Assembly (NCBI RefSeq): GCF_024359545.1
Contig: NZ_JAKQZG010000009.1
Coordinates: 155,079 to 219,078, forward strand
Length of the DNA: 64,000 nt
From: Jiella marina
Lineage (GTDB): Bacteria; Pseudomonadota; Alphaproteobacteria; Rhizobiales; Rhizobiaceae
Reading direction: 5' to 3'
A program made the translations under genes and the position numbers. The notes under the pieces were generated by a model. The model saw only the letters and a list, made by a program, of their open reading frames with translations, did no database searches and was not told the DNA's origin. Below, piece by piece: positions 44,993 to 54,214 of the stretch (its first letter is position 1; each line of letters starts with the position of its first letter).

Positions 44993-46282
44993 ATGTCTCC
45001 CCGGCGCGCCCTTATCCTCACCTATGGCAGCCGCGGCGATGTCGAGCCGTTTCTGGCGCTCGCCAAGGGGCTGCAGGGCGCCGGTCTCGACGTCCTCTTC
45101 GCGACCTCCGAGCGCTTTCGCGACTTCGTCACGGAGCATGGCATCGCCTTCTTCCCCCTGTCCGACGCCTCGCTTGCCGCGATCGAGACACAAGACGGCA
45201 AGACAATGCTCGAAGGCGGCCGCGGCCTTACCCGGCGGATCGCCGCCGGCATCCGGTTGGCGCGCCGATCCGGACCGATCAATGACGCGCTGATGCGCCA
45301 GTGCTGGGAAGCGGCGAGAGGCTTTCCTCCAGACGTCATCGTCTTCCACGCCAAGCTCTTTGCCGCGCCCCACATCGCCGAGAAGCTGAACGTGCCCGCC
45401 TTTCTGGGAGCACTGCAGCCCATGTATGTGCCGACGCGGGCCTTTCCGGCCATGGGCCTGCCGCACCTGCCGTTTCCGGGCTATAACCGGCTGACCTATG
45501 CGCTGGTCCAAAAGTCGATCGGTGCCTTTCGCGGCCGCATCAACCGCTTTCGTCAGGACGACCTCGACCTGCCCCCGGTCCGGCATGGCCGCGATGTCCT
45601 CGCCCCGCCGGGCACCGGCCCCCTTCGCGTCCTGCATGCCTACAGCCCGCATCTGATCCCGCGACCGGACGACTGGCCCGCAACGGCCTTCATCACCGGC
45701 AGCTGGCGACTGGACAAGGCACGCGATTACACGCCACCCGAAGCGCTGCGATCCTTCCTGGAACGCGGCGCCCCGCCGGTCTTCGTCGGCTTCGGCAGCA
45801 TGACGAGCGTTGACGGAGCGGCGCTGGGCCGCCTGGTGACGTGCGCCCTGCACAAGGCCGGCCAGCGCGGTGTCGTCGCGAAAGGCTGGGCAAACCTCAA
45901 GATCGCCGCCGACGAGACCATCATCTCGATCCCGCCTGCCCCGTATGACTGGCTGTTTCCACAGATGACGGCGGTGGTCCATCACGGCGGCGCCGGCACG
46001 ACCCTGGAAGCCTTTCATGCCGGCGTGCCCTCCGTCATCTGCCCGTTCTTCGGCGACCAGCCCGGCTGGGCCAGCCTCGCCGCCGACCTAGGTGTCGCAA
46101 CGCCGCCGATCCCGCGCAGAAAGCTGACCGAAAACCGCCTCGCCGCCGCCATCCGCGAAGCGGTGACGAGCGAGCGACTGCGCGACAACGCCCGGCAGCT
46201 CGGCACGCGGCTCAGGGTGGAGGACGGGGTGGCGAAAGCGGTGGAAATCATCACCGGCGAGCATGCAGACGGTCACCACTGA
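44993..46282 (+). CDS. GT1-family glycosyltransferase (sterol/macrolide UGT-like)
   Basis: 429 residues, two Rossmann domains (GT-B). N-terminal RALILTYGSRGDVEPFLALAKGLQGAGLDV is the acceptor-side start of UDP-sugar glycosyltransferases of the sterol 3-beta type. The donor-side motif HHGGAGTTLEAFHAGVPSVICPFFGDQPGWASL is the bacterial equivalent of the plant PSPG box. It should transfer a sugar from UDP-hexose to a small lipid-like acceptor in the cytosol. 53 nt after the 2H gene; no hopanoid or other lipid gene in the window. Confidence 0.9.
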   Translation: MSPRRALILTYGSRGDVEPFLALAKGLQGAGLDVLFATSERFRDFVTEHGIAFFPLSDASLAAIETQDGKTMLEGGRGLTRRIAAGIRLARRSGPINDALMRQCWEAARGFPPDVIVFHAKLFAAPHIAEKLNVPAFLGALQPMYVPTRAFPAMGLPHLPFPGYNRLTYALVQKSIGAFRGRINRFRQDDLDLPPVRHGRDVLAPPGTGPLRVLHAYSPHLIPRPDDWPATAFITGSWRLDKARDYTPPEALRSFLERGAPPVFVGFGSMTSVDGAALGRLVTCALHKAGQRGVVAKGWANLKIAADETIISIPPAPYDWLFPQMTAVVHHGGAGTTLEAFHAGVPSVICPFFGDQPGWASLAADLGVATPPIPRRKLTENRLAAAIREAVTSERLRDNARQLGTRLRVEDGVAKAVEIITGEHADGHH

Positions 46283-46348
46283 TAGGTCACACGCGGTCGC
46301 CAACCGGAATCCGAGCGATCATGGAGCCGCAGAGCATTTGATTGCAGC

Positions 46349-46398
46349 TTGACGTAAAAACTCGTTTTGGTTGTTATACGATAAGATTAGACAACCAA
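46349..46398 (+). promoter_or_regulatory. Candidate promoter and inverted-repeat operator of the PAAR effector gene
   Basis: TTGACG (46349) and TTATAC (46374) are 19 bp apart. Inverted arms TTGGTTGT (46367-46374) and ACAACCAA (46391-46398) flank the -10 and start site. The block is AT-rich against its neighbours and just upstream of the effector start 46409. Confidence 0.45.
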
Positions 46399-46408
46399 AG
46401 AGAGCACC

Positions 46409-47797
46409 ATGCCGACCGGCCCGGCCGCCCGAGTCCTTGATCCTGTCGTGCATCCGATCCCCGGCGTCCTTCAGCCGGGCCCCGGCAGCTTCAACGTGGT
46501 CATTGGCGGCAGACCCGCCTGGCGCGCCATCCCCGTAGGTGCCGCGTCCGGTTTGCAAGCGGCAAAAGCCGCCTCGAACGCCCGCATCAAGATCGCCGAG
46601 ACCGCTACCACGGCCGCATCCGGCACCCCCGGCTATCCCGCTGCCAAGGCCGCCGAAATGGCTCTGAAAGCGGCCGAAATCACCGCGATGGCCGCAACGA
46701 TCGCGAGCGCCTCCGGCGGCGCGGACAAGCATGTCTGCGCAACCCCGCTCCCCGCCCATGGCCCCGGCGTCGTCATCGACGGCTCGCCCACCGTCCTCAT
46801 CAACGGCCTCCCGGCCAGCCGCCAGGGCGACACCATCCTCGAAGCCTTCGGCCCGATGAACAAGATCTTGCTGGGGTTGCCGACGGTGATCATCGGGCAG
46901 CGGGCCAGCGGTATGACGGCTGCTCTCTCACCGCTTTGCGTACAATTGGCCGTCTCAGCCGAGGAAAATGCCATCGCACATGAGATGGCAGTGCTAGCTG
47001 CCGCAGTGTATGAACCGTCTGATTCTCAATCGCCGCTTCCAGGCAACTGGCGACCAGCTTCCCAAAACGACCTAGAGGACTTGGGCCTAGTTATCGACGG
47101 CGAGGAAATTACCGGCGACTTGTCGAACGACGAGTTCCACTATCAGGTTTTTGCACGCACTAATCCTGAGAACCACGAGACCGAATATACTATAGCTTTT
47201 CGCGGTACGCGGCCAACTTCAATCGCTGACTGGTCCGCAAATATCAGGCAAGGTCTTGGTATGGAGACGCCCTATTATTCGAGCGCCGCACTGATCGGTA
47301 GAACTGCCAACGAAGCTCGACCTAATCACGTGCGATTTGTTGGGCATTCTTTAGGTGGTGGCCTTGCTTCCGTCGCCTCCGCCGCATCGGGTGGCCGAGG
47401 TTACACCTTCAACGCTGCGGGATTGCATAATAAAACACTTATGAGATACGGAGGCGATGGACCTTCTGCGCCCATTGAAGCCTATTACGTTGAGGGAGAT
47501 GCACTCAGCTCACTGCAGGACGGAACACGATCTGTCGCTCCACGGGCGGTCGGCAAGCGAAAGCCCCTTACTCCAGCAAGAAATCTATCCTCGTCGGATG
47601 TTGAGGCTGGTGTCGGTGGCGCCCTTCTGGGATCTGTGCTTAGTGGAGGCTCAGCTGCGAGTTTTGGGGCTGCTTTAGGTTTTGGGATAGGGCGCAGCGT
47701 TCGGCTTCACATGATGGAGTCGGTTATTGAAGCGCTCGAACATAAAGCCCGCAACATATCAAACAGTCAAATATCTCACAATTGCTTTCAGATTTAA
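46409..47797 (+). CDS. PAAR-domain type VI secretion effector with class 3 lipase toxin domain
   Basis: 462 residues. The PAAR repeat starts at residue 1 (PAARVLDPVVHP), is interrupted by an Ala-rich helical insert (about 46-105), and resumes with HVCATPLPAHGPGVVIDGSPTVLINGLPASRQGD to ~165. A class 3 lipase-like domain follows (~180-380): FRGTRPTSIADW (264-267 onward), GHSLGGGLAS with nucleophile Ser314, and candidate Asp364 in VEGDALSS. A glycine-zipper hydrophobic stretch (401-428) is followed by a possible His434. Family reading: PAAR tips the T6SS spike and the lipase attacks membranes in a target cell. GC content drops from about nt 46920, between the two domains. No T6SS genes are in the window. 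Confidence 0.88.
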   Translation: MPTGPAARVLDPVVHPIPGVLQPGPGSFNVVIGGRPAWRAIPVGAASGLQAAKAASNARIKIAETATTAASGTPGYPAAKAAEMALKAAEITAMAATIASASGGADKHVCATPLPAHGPGVVIDGSPTVLINGLPASRQGDTILEAFGPMNKILLGLPTVIIGQRASGMTAALSPLCVQLAVSAEENAIAHEMAVLAAAVYEPSDSQSPLPGNWRPASQNDLEDLGLVIDGEEITGDLSNDEFHYQVFARTNPENHETEYTIAFRGTRPTSIADWSANIRQGLGMETPYYSSAALIGRTANEARPNHVRFVGHSLGGGLASVASAASGGRGYTFNAAGLHNKTLMRYGGDGPSAPIEAYYVEGDALSSLQDGTRSVAPRAVGKRKPLTPARNLSSSDVEAGVGGALLGSVLSGGSAASFGAALGFGIGRSVRLHMMESVIEALEHKARNISNSQISHNCFQI

Positions 47798-47850
47798 TGT
47801 ATTTTAAAAAATTATTGTAGCAATAGGTTTATATAAACAGGCCGGACTTC

Positions 47851-48291
47851 ATGCGGAATTCTCTCATATTCATTATATTTATTTTTCTTCTCTTTGGAGC
47901 GACGACTATGGCAACAGCAGAATCTATGGGACCCGACGGACGACCACTAATATTTTGGCGAATTGCCCAGCTCGACGAAAAGGGCGTAATTGCCGAGTTG
48001 GAAGCTGGCACAAATATCGAGATCAAGGGGTTCGCGAAGACGACCCCCCTTCTTCACGCAGCTTCAATTGATGCTTGGAAAATAGTACTTGCTCTTCTAC
48101 AGCGCGGGGCTAACCCGAATGCAGTTGATAAGCGTGGCTTTTCGCTTCCTTGGCTAGCCTTCAGTTCTCGAATTGACCCGAACTCTTCCGATGGCAAAGC
48201 GTTGCAATCTCTCAAGAGGCAGCTTCGAGAAAAGGGTATGTTGTCGAACGTGAAAGAGCCTACCGCTGTCAGAAGGGATCTGGACCGGTAA
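47851..48291 (+). CDS. Ankyrin-repeat secreted protein, probable immunity protein for the PAAR-lipase
   Basis: 146 residues with a strong signal peptide (LIFIIFIFLLFGATTMATAES), so the protein is periplasmic. About 65-105 holds an ankyrin repeat: TPLLHAASIDAWKIVLALLQRGANPNAVDKRG. Starting 53 nt after the effector, with the same low GC, on the same strand, it has the position and form of immunity proteins of T6SS lipases, some of which are periplasmic ankyrin proteins (inference). Function as an inhibitor of the lipase is not shown by sequence. Confidence 0.8.
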   Translation: MRNSLIFIIFIFLLFGATTMATAESMGPDGRPLIFWRIAQLDEKGVIAELEAGTNIEIKGFAKTTPLLHAASIDAWKIVLALLQRGANPNAVDKRGFSLPWLAFSSRIDPNSSDGKALQSLKRQLREKGMLSNVKEPTAVRRDLDR

Positions 48292-48386
48292 GGATTGATC
48301 CGACGAGTTTACGCATAATCTGAGCCCGTCATATGGAAATTAAGCAAGGCGGGTCAGTTAAAGAAGCACATTTAAAGGCGAAAGCC

Positions 48387-50177
48387 TTACTCTCTGTTGG
48401 GTGTGGGCGCCACCCGCAGCCCCAGCTCCCGCAACTGCGCCGGCGTCGCCTCCGCGGGCGCTCCCATCAGCAGGTCGAACGCCTGCTGGTTCATCGGGAA
48501 GAGCGCGATCTCTCGCAGGTTCTTCGCCCCGCACAAGAGCATGACGATGCGGTCGATGCCGGCGGCCATGCCGCCATGGGGCGGGGCGCCGTATTGGAAG
48601 GCGCGGTAGAGGCCGCCGAAGCGCTCCTCGACGTCCTGGCGGGAATAGCCGGCGATCTCGAAGGCTTTGACCATCGTGTCGGGCAGCTGGTTGCGGATGC
48701 CGCCAGACGCGATCTCGTAGCCATTGCAGACGACGTCGTACTGGAACGCCTTGATCGCCAGCGGCTCCTGGCTTTCCAGGGCCTCGATGCCGCCTTGCGG
48801 CATGGAGAAGGGGTTGTGGGCGAAGTCGACGCGCTTTTCGTCCTCGTCCCATTCGTAGAACGGAAAGTCGATGATCCAGGCGAGCTCATAGGCGTCGCGG
48901 TCGAGGAGGTTCAGTTCCTCGCCGACGCGAGTGCGGGCGGCGCCTGCGAACTGCACGAACTTCTCCGGCCGGCCGGCGACGAAGAAGCAGGCGTCGCCCG
49001 TCTCGAGGCCGAGCTGGCTGCGGACGGCCTCGGTGCGCTCCTCGCCAATGTTCTTGGCAAGCGGCCCGGCGCCGGAGATGGCCCCGCCCTCCTCGCGCCA
49101 GAAGATGTAGCCGAGGCCTGGCTGGCCCTCGCCCTGCGCCCAGGAGTTCATCCGGTCGCAGAAGGCGCGTGAGCCGCCGGTCCTGGCCGGGATCGCCCAG
49201 ACTTCGACCTTGTCGTCATTCGCGATCATGTTGGCGAAGACCTTGAAGCCGGAACCGGCGAAATGCTCGGTGACCTTCTGCATCTCGATCGGATTGCGAA
49301 GATCCGGCTTGTCGGAGCCGTATTTCTCCATCGCCTCGGCGTAGGGAATGCGGCGGAAGGTTTCGGAGACCTTCTTGCCGTCGGCGAACGCCTTGAAGAC
49401 GTCGCGGATCACCGGCTCCATGGTCTGGAAGATGTCTTCCTGCTCGACGAAGCTCATCTCCACGTCGAGCTGATAGAACTCGCCATAGAAACGGTCGGCG
49501 CGCGGATCCTCGTCGCGGAAGCAGGGCGCGATCTGGAAATAGCGGTCGAAGCCCGACATCATCAGGAGCTGCTTGTACTGCTGCGGCGCCTGCGGCAGGG
49601 CGTAGAACATGCCGTTGTGGATGCGCGACGGCACCAGGAAGTCGCGGGCGCCTTCCGGGCTCGACGCGGTCAGGATCGGCGTCTGGAATTCGGTGAAGGC
49701 CGCGCCCTGCATCAGCTCACGGATCTTGGCGATGATCTGCGTGCGTCGCATGATGTTCTTGTGCAGCGTCTCGCGGCGCAGGTCGAGGAAACGGTATTTG
49801 AGGCGAATGTCTTCGGGATATTCGGGCTCGCCGAAGACCGGCAGCGGCAGTTCCTTGGCCGGCGAAAGCACCTCGATCTCGCGGGCGAAGACCTCGATCT
49901 CACCGGTCGGCAGCTTCGGGTTCACGGTCTCCTGAGAGCGCGCTTTCACCTCGCCGTCGATGCGGATCACCCACTCGCCGCGCACCGTCTCGGCGGTCGC
50001 AAAGGCCGGCGAATCGGGATCGACCACGACCTGGGTCAGACCGTAATGGTCGCGCAGATCGATGAAGAGCAAGCCGCCATGGTCGCGAATGCGGTGCGCC
50101 CAGCCGGACAGGCGCACGCTCTGGCCGACATCCGCCTGGCGCAGGGCGGCGCAGTTGTGGGAGCGGTAGCGGTGCAT
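48387..50177 (-). CDS. aspS: Aspartyl-tRNA synthetase
   Basis: 596 residues from ATG 50177 ([13 protein letters not shown]), the family start; the longer frame has extra unconserved residues. Class II synthetase with an N-terminal OB fold ([26 protein letters not shown]), the catalytic core ([11 protein letters not shown], motif 2 [10 protein letters not shown], motif 3 [11 protein letters not shown]) and the GAD insertion. A weak hairpin with GAAA loop lies at its 3' end, next to the convergent immunity gene. Codon usage returns here to the high-GC pattern. Confidence 0.97.
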   Translation of the reverse strand: MHRYRSHNCAALRQADVGQSVRLSGWAHRIRDHGGLLFIDLRDHYGLTQVVVDPDSPAFATAETVRGEWVIRIDGEVKARSQETVNPKLPTGEIEVFAREIEVLSPAKELPLPVFGEPEYPEDIRLKYRFLDLRRETLHKNIMRRTQIIAKIRELMQGAAFTEFQTPILTASSPEGARDFLVPSRIHNGMFYALPQAPQQYKQLLMMSGFDRYFQIAPCFRDEDPRADRFYGEFYQLDVEMSFVEQEDIFQTMEPVIRDVFKAFADGKKVSETFRRIPYAEAMEKYGSDKPDLRNPIEMQKVTEHFAGSGFKVFANMIANDDKVEVWAIPARTGGSRAFCDRMNSWAQGEGQPGLGYIFWREEGGAISGAGPLAKNIGEERTEAVRSQLGLETGDACFFVAGRPEKFVQFAGAARTRVGEELNLLDRDAYELAWIIDFPFYEWDEDEKRVDFAHNPFSMPQGGIEALESQEPLAIKAFQYDVVCNGYEIASGGIRNQLPDTMVKAFEIAGYSRQDVEERFGGLYRAFQYGAPPHGGMAAGIDRIVMLLCGAKNLREIALFPMNQQAFDLLMGAPAEATPAQLRELGLRVAPTPNRE

Positions 50178-50428
50178 GGCAGTCTCTCTTCGATCGGTTT
50201 TCAGCGGTCGGCATCTTCGACCGCAAAGGCAGCCGCAGTCATCCGGCAGCGCCAAAATTGTCTGAATCGGGCGGGACAAGCACATGGCCCCCCGGTGATG
50301 TCAAGATTGGCCCGGCTTTCGCGCGAAAAAATGCGTCCGATCACCACCAAGCGATCGCACGCATGACATTCATTCATCGTCGCCAGGGCATATCCGCAGG
50401 CAGTGACGGTCCGGAGCCGGGCTCGGCT

Positions 50429-50956
50429 TCAGCCGTGGAAAGCGGTCTTCAGGAGATCGATCTGCTGGCCGACGGGATTGGCGGTCTCGCCCGCATCCTC
50501 GGTCGTGGCCCCGTAAATCTCGCGATCGAGCATGGCGATTCGCCGCTCGAGCTTGATCGCACGCTCCACGAGGTCACGAAAACGCTCCGGCAACTCACCA
50601 TATTGCGGTGAGTCCTTCGCCGTCCCGAGCCCTTCCAGGCGCACCTTGACCTTTTCGGCCTCGACCTGGCTGCGCGACATGTCGCCCTGATTGGCCGCGC
50701 GCTGGAGAAGCAGCCAGGACGCGATCTGCATGAGCCGGGTGGTCAGGCGCATCGATTCGGCGGCGTAGAGCGTCGCGCCGGCCTTGGTCAGCTGCTTGGC
50801 TTCCTTTCGCCCCTGTTCGTCGAGATAGGCCGCGGTCTCGTCGACCATCGCCATGCCCTCGTTGAACAAGGGCTGAAAGGAGCGCGAAAACGCCAGATGC
50901 TCGGCCAGCTTGACGGTGCGATCGTCGTCCTTGGAGTCGGTCATTTGCGTGCTCAT
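50429..50956 (-). CDS. rcdA: RcdA, regulator of CtrA degradation (DUF1465)
   Basis: 175 residues. DUF1465 pattern: FSRSFQPLFNEGMAMVDETAAYLDEQGR, GATLYAAESMRLTTRLMQIASWLLLQRA, GTAKDSPQYGELPERFRDLVERAIKLERRI. All-helical, soluble; in Caulobacter it dimerises and bridges cargo such as CtrA to CpdR-primed ClpXP, setting cell-cycle proteolysis. Length matches the family. Upstream, 160 nt away, is the candidate sRNA terminator. Confidence 0.9.
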   Translation of the reverse strand: MSTQMTDSKDDDRTVKLAEHLAFSRSFQPLFNEGMAMVDETAAYLDEQGRKEAKQLTKAGATLYAAESMRLTTRLMQIASWLLLQRAANQGDMSRSQVEAEKVKVRLEGLGTAKDSPQYGELPERFRDLVERAIKLERRIAMLDREIYGATTEDAGETANPVGQQIDLLKTAFHG

Positions 50957-51115
50957 CGCCTGTCACTCATCTCCCGGCCGAGCCAAATCATCAATACCGC
51001 CAAACTGGGCAAATCGGCAGCCCGGGCAAGGTGCGTCCAGTCGGCGCACAATGCAAGCTGAGACTTCCTTGTTTTCGTTAATAAAGGTTAACGCGATACT
51101 TGGCTGTGAATAGGC
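50957..51115. other. Promoter region of rcdA
   Basis: About 160 bases upstream of rcdA and beyond the sRNA terminator. AT-rich around 51065-51090 (GTTAATAAAGGTTAAC), with paired GTTAA-type boxes resembling CtrA sites (TTAA-N7-TTAA). CtrA binding is a guess from the TTAATAAAGGTTAA spacing. Confidence 0.4.
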
Positions 51116-51143
51116 AAAAAAAAGAGCCGCAGCGAACGGCTCT
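51116..51143 (-). terminator. Rho-independent terminator of the candidate sRNA
   Basis: On the minus strand AGAGCCG (51143-51137) pairs with CGGCTCT (51129-51123) around a TTCGCTG loop, followed by T8 (51123-51116). Textbook intrinsic terminator reading left. Confidence 0.85.
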
Positions 51144-51212
51144 CAGGAGTTTTCAACAGGGAGGCGTCAAACGGAGCGGCGGGCCGCGCCGTCTGTCCAG
51201 CGAACTGGACTG
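51116..51212 (-). ncRNA. Candidate small regulatory RNA with UUCG hairpin and CCUCCC loop
   Basis: On the minus strand: GTCCAG-TTCG-CTGGAC (51210-51195), a UUCG tetraloop hairpin; a second GC-rich stem (51192-51171, ACGG paired with CCGT); a GTTT/AAAC stem (51172-51149) with CCTCCC in its loop, a perfect anti-Shine-Dalgarno; then a terminator hairpin and T8. A TATGAT box at 51220-51215 would start the RNA near 51210, giving ~95 nt. No protein gene on this strand can use the terminator. The plan resembles alphaproteobacterial trans-acting sRNAs that cover ribosome sites. No good -35 is visible. Confidence 0.55.
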
Positions 51213-51330
51213 AAATCATATAAACACGAGAAACCTTACCCGGGGATTAACGACGGCTTCTCCTCGAAAGAATTCCTCTACCTTTCGACGCTCGAACACG
51301 AGGCCAAAACATGGGGAAGGAGTTCTTGCG

Positions 51331-52332
51331 ATGGGTTCGTCCGGTGAGATGCGCGTAGTGGAAATCCGGGAACCGGGCGGTCCGGAGGCTCTCGTTCTGG
51401 GCAGCCGGCCGGTTCCCCAGCCGGGGCAGGGCGAAATCCTGGTCGAAGTCGCCGCCGCCGGCGTCAACCGGCCGGACGCGATGCAGCGGCAAGGGGCCTA
51501 TCCCCCCCCCCCCGGCGCACCGGAGTGGCCGGGGCTGGAAGTCGCTGGCCGTGTCGTCGGGCACGGCGAAGGCGCCTCGCACTTTGCCGAGGGCGACAGG
51601 GTGATGGCGCTGGTGCCGGGCGGCGGATATGCGGACTATGTGACGGTTGCCGAAGACAATGCGTTGATGGTGCCGGAGGCCCTGAGCTTCGTCGAGGCGG
51701 CCGCGTTTCCGGAGACCTTCTTCACGGTCTGGCACAATGTGTTCCAGCGCGGCGGGCTGAAGTCGGGGGAAACTTTTCTCGTCCATGGCGGCACGTCGGG
51801 GATCGGCACGACGGCGATCCAACTGGCCCACGCCTTCGGCGCCCGTGTCTTCACGACCGCCGGCAGCCCCGAGAAATGTCGCGCCGCCGAAGCCCTCGGC
51901 GCCGATGCCGCCGTCAACTACAAGTCCGAGGATTTCGTCGCCGTTCTCAAGGAAGCGACGGGCGGGCACGGCATCGACCTGATCCTCGACATGGTCGGGG
52001 GCGAATATGCGGGCCGCAATCTCGAACTCGTCGCCGAAGACGGCCGCATCGTTCAGATCGCGGTGCAGAAGGGGCGAAAGGCCGAAATCGACCTCTTCCT
52101 GCTGATGCGAAAGCGCGCGACCTTCACAGGCTCCACGCTTCGCAATCGTTCCGTCGCCTTCAAGAAGACGATCGCGGACGAACTCAGCGCGCAGGTCCTG
52201 CCACTGATCGAGAGCGGCAAGGTCAAGCCGGTGATCGAGGCGACCTATCCGTTCGAAGAGGCGGCGGAGTCCCACCGGCATCTCGACCGGGATCATATCG
52301 GCAAGATCGTGCTCACCACCGGGCGTGATTGA
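51331..52332 (+). CDS. NAD(P)H-quinone oxidoreductase, zeta-crystallin/PIG3-like
   Basis: 333 residues from ATG 51331, with GGGGAAGGAG upstream; an ATG 18 nt later is an alternative. MDR-superfamily without Zn ligands: VVEIREPGGPEALVL, GVNRPDAMQRQGAYPPPPGA, the nucleotide-binding HGGTSGIGTTAIQLA and LDMVGGEYAGRNLELVAEDGRIVQIA. Typical PIG3/Qor proteins reduce quinones with NADPH. The AYPPPPGA segment is coded by a run of 12 C (51502-51513). Confidence 0.94.
   Translation: MGSSGEMRVVEIREPGGPEALVLGSRPVPQPGQGEILVEVAAAGVNRPDAMQRQGAYPPPPGAPEWPGLEVAGRVVGHGEGASHFAEGDRVMALVPGGGYADYVTVAEDNALMVPEALSFVEAAAFPETFFTVWHNVFQRGGLKSGETFLVHGGTSGIGTTAIQLAHAFGARVFTTAGSPEKCRAAEALGADAAVNYKSEDFVAVLKEATGGHGIDLILDMVGGEYAGRNLELVAEDGRIVQIAVQKGRKAEIDLFLLMRKRATFTGSTLRNRSVAFKKTIADELSAQVLPLIESGKVKPVIEATYPFEEAAESHRHLDRDHIGKIVLTTGRD
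51502..51513 (+). repeat. Poly-C tract of 12 inside the quinone oxidoreductase gene
   Basis: Twelve consecutive C encode Pro-Pro-Pro-Pro in the conserved GxYPPPPGA loop. The frame is intact as given. Such a homopolymer is slippage-prone and a frequent sequencing-error site. Confidence 0.9.
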
Positions 52333-52596
52333 AACCGGCCTCAGCCTCCCGGCCGCGCGTCGGCGAGCGGTAACTCTCCACAGCCATTAACGTTTCCAGG
52401 GCTGGGCTTGCAGCTACCCGCTCGTTCCACAGCCGGGCAGCCCTGGATATCCGCAGGCTGCGAAACCCGTTGTCCTGGGTCGGCCCGAGCCGCAGATGAA
52501 ACCAAAGCCGTCACTCAGGCCTTTGGGTTGGTAGTTTCATCGCCTGCCCGAGGGCATCGCGCCCGTTCCTCCCGACAAGAGGCGCCAAGAGCCCGC

Positions 52597-53628
52597 ATGT
52601 TTGAATTCGAAAGTTACGGCTTCACGGTAAATGCTGCGATCTTCCTCGCGGCGGCGGCCGTCATTACCTATGCCGGCGTCAAGGTTTCGCATCTGGCAGA
52701 CGAACTCGCCGACAGGACGGGACTCGGCGAGGTCGTTGCCGGCGCGCTCTTCGTCGGCGCATCGACCTCCCTGCCGGGCGCCATCACCTCCGTCGCCACC
52801 GCCTGGCAGGGCTTTCCGTCGCTGGCGATCGGCAACGCCCTCGGCGGACTGACGGCGCAGACGCTGTTCATCGCTGTGGCCGACATCTTCTACCGGCGCG
52901 CCAATCTGGAACACGCCGCCGCGACACCGGTGGCGCTCGCCCAGGGGCTGCTCCTGCTCGGTCTCCTCGCCACCGCACTCATCGCCGCTTCCGTTCCCGA
53001 TATTTCCGTCTTCGGCGTCCACCCCGTCTCGATCATCCTGCCGATCGGCTATGTGCTCGGCCTGCTTCTGCTCAATTCGGTGCATGACAGCGACATGTGG
53101 CGGGCTACGGTCACGGACGAGACACGCGAAGAGATATCCGACGCCTCGGAAAGCGAGGACGACCGCAGCAACGGGAAGCTCTGGTCTCTGTTTGGCGTTT
53201 ACGCCGCCCTGACGGCGCTTGCCGGTTACGCCGTCGGCGAATCCAGTATCGCGCTCGTATCGATCACGGGCGTTTCGTCCACGCTCTTCGGAACCACCTT
53301 CACGGCGATCGCCAATTCGCTGCCCGAACTCGTCACGGCGATCGCGGCGGTGCGCATTGGCGCCGTCGGCCTTGCCGTCGGCGACATCATCGGCGGCAAT
53401 GCGTTCGAGATCCTGTTCCTCAGCATGGCCGACTTCGTCACGCCGGAGCCGATCTATCTCGACATGAAGCCGGACGATCAGGCGACCGGCCTCTTCGCCG
53501 GCCTGATGGTGATCATCGTGCTTCTCGGCATGATGAAACGGGAGAAGCGCGGCGCCTTCAATATCGGCTTCGAAAGCGTTCTGGTATTCGTGCTCTACGC
53601 GCTGTCGGTCGGCGTGCTCTTCATCTGA
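52597..53628 (+). CDS. CaCA-family cation exchanger (Na+/Ca2+ antiporter-like)
   Basis: 343 residues from ATG 52597 (MFEFESYGFTVNAAIF). Two inverted alpha-repeats, each five helices: GASTSLPGAITSVATAWQGFPSLAIGNALGG and GTTFTAIANSLPELVTAIAAVRIGAVGLAVGDIIGGNAFE, the second with the SLPELVT/NAFE signature of Na+/Ca2+ exchangers. The first repeat has SLPGAIT where most have SLPELVT, so the ion-binding Glu is replaced by Gly there. An acidic loop (TREEISDASESEDD) lies between. Inner membrane. The ion is uncertain. Confidence 0.88.
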   Translation: MFEFESYGFTVNAAIFLAAAAVITYAGVKVSHLADELADRTGLGEVVAGALFVGASTSLPGAITSVATAWQGFPSLAIGNALGGLTAQTLFIAVADIFYRRANLEHAAATPVALAQGLLLLGLLATALIAASVPDISVFGVHPVSIILPIGYVLGLLLLNSVHDSDMWRATVTDETREEISDASESEDDRSNGKLWSLFGVYAALTALAGYAVGESSIALVSITGVSSTLFGTTFTAIANSLPELVTAIAAVRIGAVGLAVGDIIGGNAFEILFLSMADFVTPEPIYLDMKPDDQATGLFAGLMVIIVLLGMMKREKRGAFNIGFESVLVFVLYALSVGVLFI

Positions 53629-53638
53629 GGCTTGCCGC

Positions 53639-54214
53639 TCAGCGGACCTGATCGAGCAGCCGTTTGCATTCAAGAAGGTCGAGCAGGACCGCGTCGAGGG
53701 TCTCCAGACTGCTCTTCGGCAGTTTCAGACCCTCGGCATCGCGGTCGCGGCGCAGGAAGCCGGAGAAGCCGCCGCCACGCGGCCGCATGGCCTCGGGCGC
53801 GGCAACCGGCTCGCTTACCTCTGCCACCGTCTCCGGGTCGGGCTGGATGAGATCGAGATCGTCCACATGCCGCTCGGGCTCTTCGGCGGGCGCGGCCCCA
53901 CCGGGTTCGGACGACTGCAGACTGTCGAGCCCGGCAAGATCGCCGGATCCGATCGCCACGACGAAGCGGCTGCCGTTTTCCTTCAGGATGCGCTGCACAC
54001 CCTTGATGGTGAAGCCCTTCACATAGAGAAGATAGCGAATGCCCCGCAACAGCTCGACATCGTCGGGCCGGTAGTAGCGGCGACCGCCGCCGCGCTTCAG
54101 CGGGCGAATCTGCGCAAAGCGCGATTCCCAGAAGCGCAGCACATGTTGCGGAAGATCAAGCTCCTCCGCGACTTCGGAAATCGTTCGAAACGCTTCCTCG
54201 CCCTTGTCGGACAT
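53639..54214 (-). CDS. MerR-family regulator
   Basis: 191 residues from ATG 54214 ([18 protein letters not shown]). MerR-like winged helix: [28 protein letters not shown] and [32 protein letters not shown]. Central Glu/Pro-rich linker and a C-terminal helix with [19 protein letters not shown] that probably dimerises. A conserved neighbour of ihfA in alphaproteobacteria. Ten bases from the convergent exchanger gene. Confidence 0.9.
   Translation of the reverse strand: MSDKGEEAFRTISEVAEELDLPQHVLRFWESRFAQIRPLKRGGGRRYYRPDDVELLRGIRYLLYVKGFTIKGVQRILKENGSRFVVAIGSGDLAGLDSLQSSEPGGAAPAEEPERHVDDLDLIQPDPETVAEVSEPVAAPEAMRPRGGGFSGFLRRDRDAEGLKLPKSSLETLDAVLLDLLECKRLLDQVR

Noticed and set aside
46409..47797. 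Considered reading the effector as a plain lipase or PAAR-only protein
   Set aside because: Both halves are in one frame with intact signature residues; a fusion is the simplest reading.
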